From JAFCUW01 sp049898325 (GTDB lineage: Bacteria > Pseudomonadota > Gammaproteobacteria > Burkholderiales > Burkholderiaceae_D), in assembly GCF_049898325.1 (NCBI RefSeq), contig NZ_JAFCXL010000011.1, positions 62,001 through 126,000 of the forward strand: 64,000 bases of DNA, in the 5' to 3' direction. This document shows, one piece after another, positions 63,354-64,000 of the stretch (the first letter of the stretch is position 1; every line of letters begins with the position of its first letter). The notes below the pieces were generated by a model, which worked only from the letters and a program-made list of their open reading frames with translations, was not told the origin of the DNA and ran no database searches. The translations under genes and the position numbers were made by a program.

Positions 63354-63758
63354 ATGAGTCTTGCCACCACCGATCTTCACTCCATCCTGTATGTCGAAGA
63401 TGATTTACATGTCCGCACCACCGCCAAGCTGGTCCTTGAAGTGATCGGCAATTTCAGCGTGCGCGAATGCAGTTCGGGCCAGCAGGCCTTGCAGGCGGCG
63501 GAAGACTTTCATCCCGACCTGATCCTGCTCGATGTGATGATGCCCGAGCTCGACGGCCTGGCCACCCTCAAAGCGCTGCGCCTGTTGCCGCACATGGCCG
63601 ACACCCCCGCGCTGTTCGTGACGGGGCTGACCATGCCGGAAGACCTGGCCCGCTACGTCGGCGTGGGCGCCATTGGCGTGATCGCGAAACCGCTGGTGCC
63701 GCTGCGGCTGGCGGGGCAGGTCAGCCAACTGTGGGAGCAGCGCCTGCAGGTGGTATAG
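63354..63758 (+). CDS. Single-domain response regulator (CheY-like receiver)
   Basis: 134 aa from the ATG at 63354 (CCGGAG upstream). A receiver domain alone: acidic pair YVEDD, phospho-acceptor Asp in DLILLDVMMPE, Thr in LFVTGLT and Lys in VIAKPLVP. No output domain follows. It is downstream of the ANTAR regulator and separated by 255 bases, so it probably has its own promoter. Likely a phosphorelay or protein-interaction module; partner kinase unknown. Confidence 0.9.
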   Translation: MSLATTDLHSILYVEDDLHVRTTAKLVLEVIGNFSVRECSSGQQALQAAEDFHPDLILLDVMMPELDGLATLKALRLLPHMADTPALFVTGLTMPEDLARYVGVGAIGVIAKPLVPLRLAGQVSQLWEQRLQVV

Positions 63759-63845
63759 CGTGAGCGGGCGAGGATTTTCGCTCCTGCGGGCAAGCTGAAC
63801 CCTGTCGCGGTTATCATTGTGCCTATTTCTCGACACAGGAGCATC

Positions 63846-64000
63846 ATGAAAACCAAAGCCGCAGTCGCCTGGAAAGCCGGCGCCCCCTTGACCATCGAAG
63901 AAGTCGAGCTCGAGGGCCCGAAGGCCGGTGAAGTACTGGTAGAAATCAAAGCCACCGGCATTTGCCACACCGACTATTACACCCTGTCCGGCGCCGACCC
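63846..64000 (+). CDS. frmA: S-(hydroxymethyl)glutathione dehydrogenase / class III alcohol dehydrogenase (3' end cut)
   Basis: The first 51 codons only. ATG at 63846 after CAGGAG. The N-terminus MKTKAAVAWKAGAPLTIEEV, followed by GEVLVEIKATGICHTDYYTL (broken here by the family's zinc Cys in CHTD), is characteristic of class III, zinc-dependent alcohol dehydrogenases that oxidise S-hydroxymethylglutathione in formaldehyde detoxification. The rest lies beyond the window. Confidence 0.85.
   Translation, partial: MKTKAAVAWKAGAPLTIEEVELEGPKAGEVLVEIKATGICHTDYYTLSGAD

Overview
The window is a dense, GC-rich chromosomal segment from a betaproteobacterium. It most resembles the Oxalobacteraceae (Massilia / Janthinobacterium / Duganella type). 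The evidence is the local gene orders (mrdA-rodA-rlpA, rsmB-DUF4390-ntrY-response regulator, def-fmt diverging from lysM-dprA-smg-topB, rplM-rpsI-argC-bactofilin-erpA, dusB-fis-purH-ruvCAB), a DUF3567 protein and a BirA without a DNA-binding domain. The assignment rests on gene content and style, not on a database search. Nearly all genes are housekeeping genes. I see no prophage, insertion sequence, CRISPR array, tRNA or rRNA.

Layout. 1-4 kb: end of a cell-elongation cluster (mrdA, rodA, rlpA). 4-9.5 kb: a minus-strand run argS - SPOR protein - dsbA - birA - coaX - SPOR protein. 9.7-15.5 kb: rsmB, a DUF4390 protein, an NtrY-type kinase, a response regulator lacking the AAA+ domain, and a small degenerate CobW-like protein. 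15.6-20.7 kb: DUF3567 protein, class II glutamine amidotransferase, EAL-HDOD protein and an ABC exporter pair. 21-24.8 kb: metH. 25-34 kb: a lone BrnA-like protein, fmt/def, LysM protein, dprA, a secreted HExxH protein, smg and topB with a histone-H1-like lysine-rich tail. 34-44 kb: a small addiction-module-like protein, an ABC-2 permease fused to an M1 aminopeptidase with its ATPase, a hypothetical gene, coq7, OsmC, a NatAB-type ABC pair and an exported alpha/beta hydrolase. 44-53.5 kb: rplM, rpsI, argC, bactofilin, erpA, M23 peptidase, tyrS, dtd, PEBP protein, histidine phosphatase, dusB. 53.6-64 kb: fis, purH, ruvCAB, small membrane and secreted proteins, valS, an ANTAR response regulator, a single-domain response regulator, and the start of a class III alcohol dehydrogenase cut by the window end.

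The most unusual structure outside genes is an intergenic repeat family built around an 11-bp stem-loop (CAAACAAAAGT / ACTTTTGTTTG). It is present at 18.2, 20.8 (two tandem copies), 47.4 (two facing copies forming a roughly 280-bp inverted repeat) and 51.0 kb. It is usually coupled to terminator-like hairpins and lies next to gene 3' ends. Other items worth a second look are the receiver-HTH regulator without AAA+, the degenerate CobW-like neighbour, two antitoxin-like genes without a visible toxin, the ABC-M1 fusion, the uncharacterised HExxH protein, and the leader of the receiver gene that follows the ANTAR regulator. I did not find a convincing new multi-gene system.
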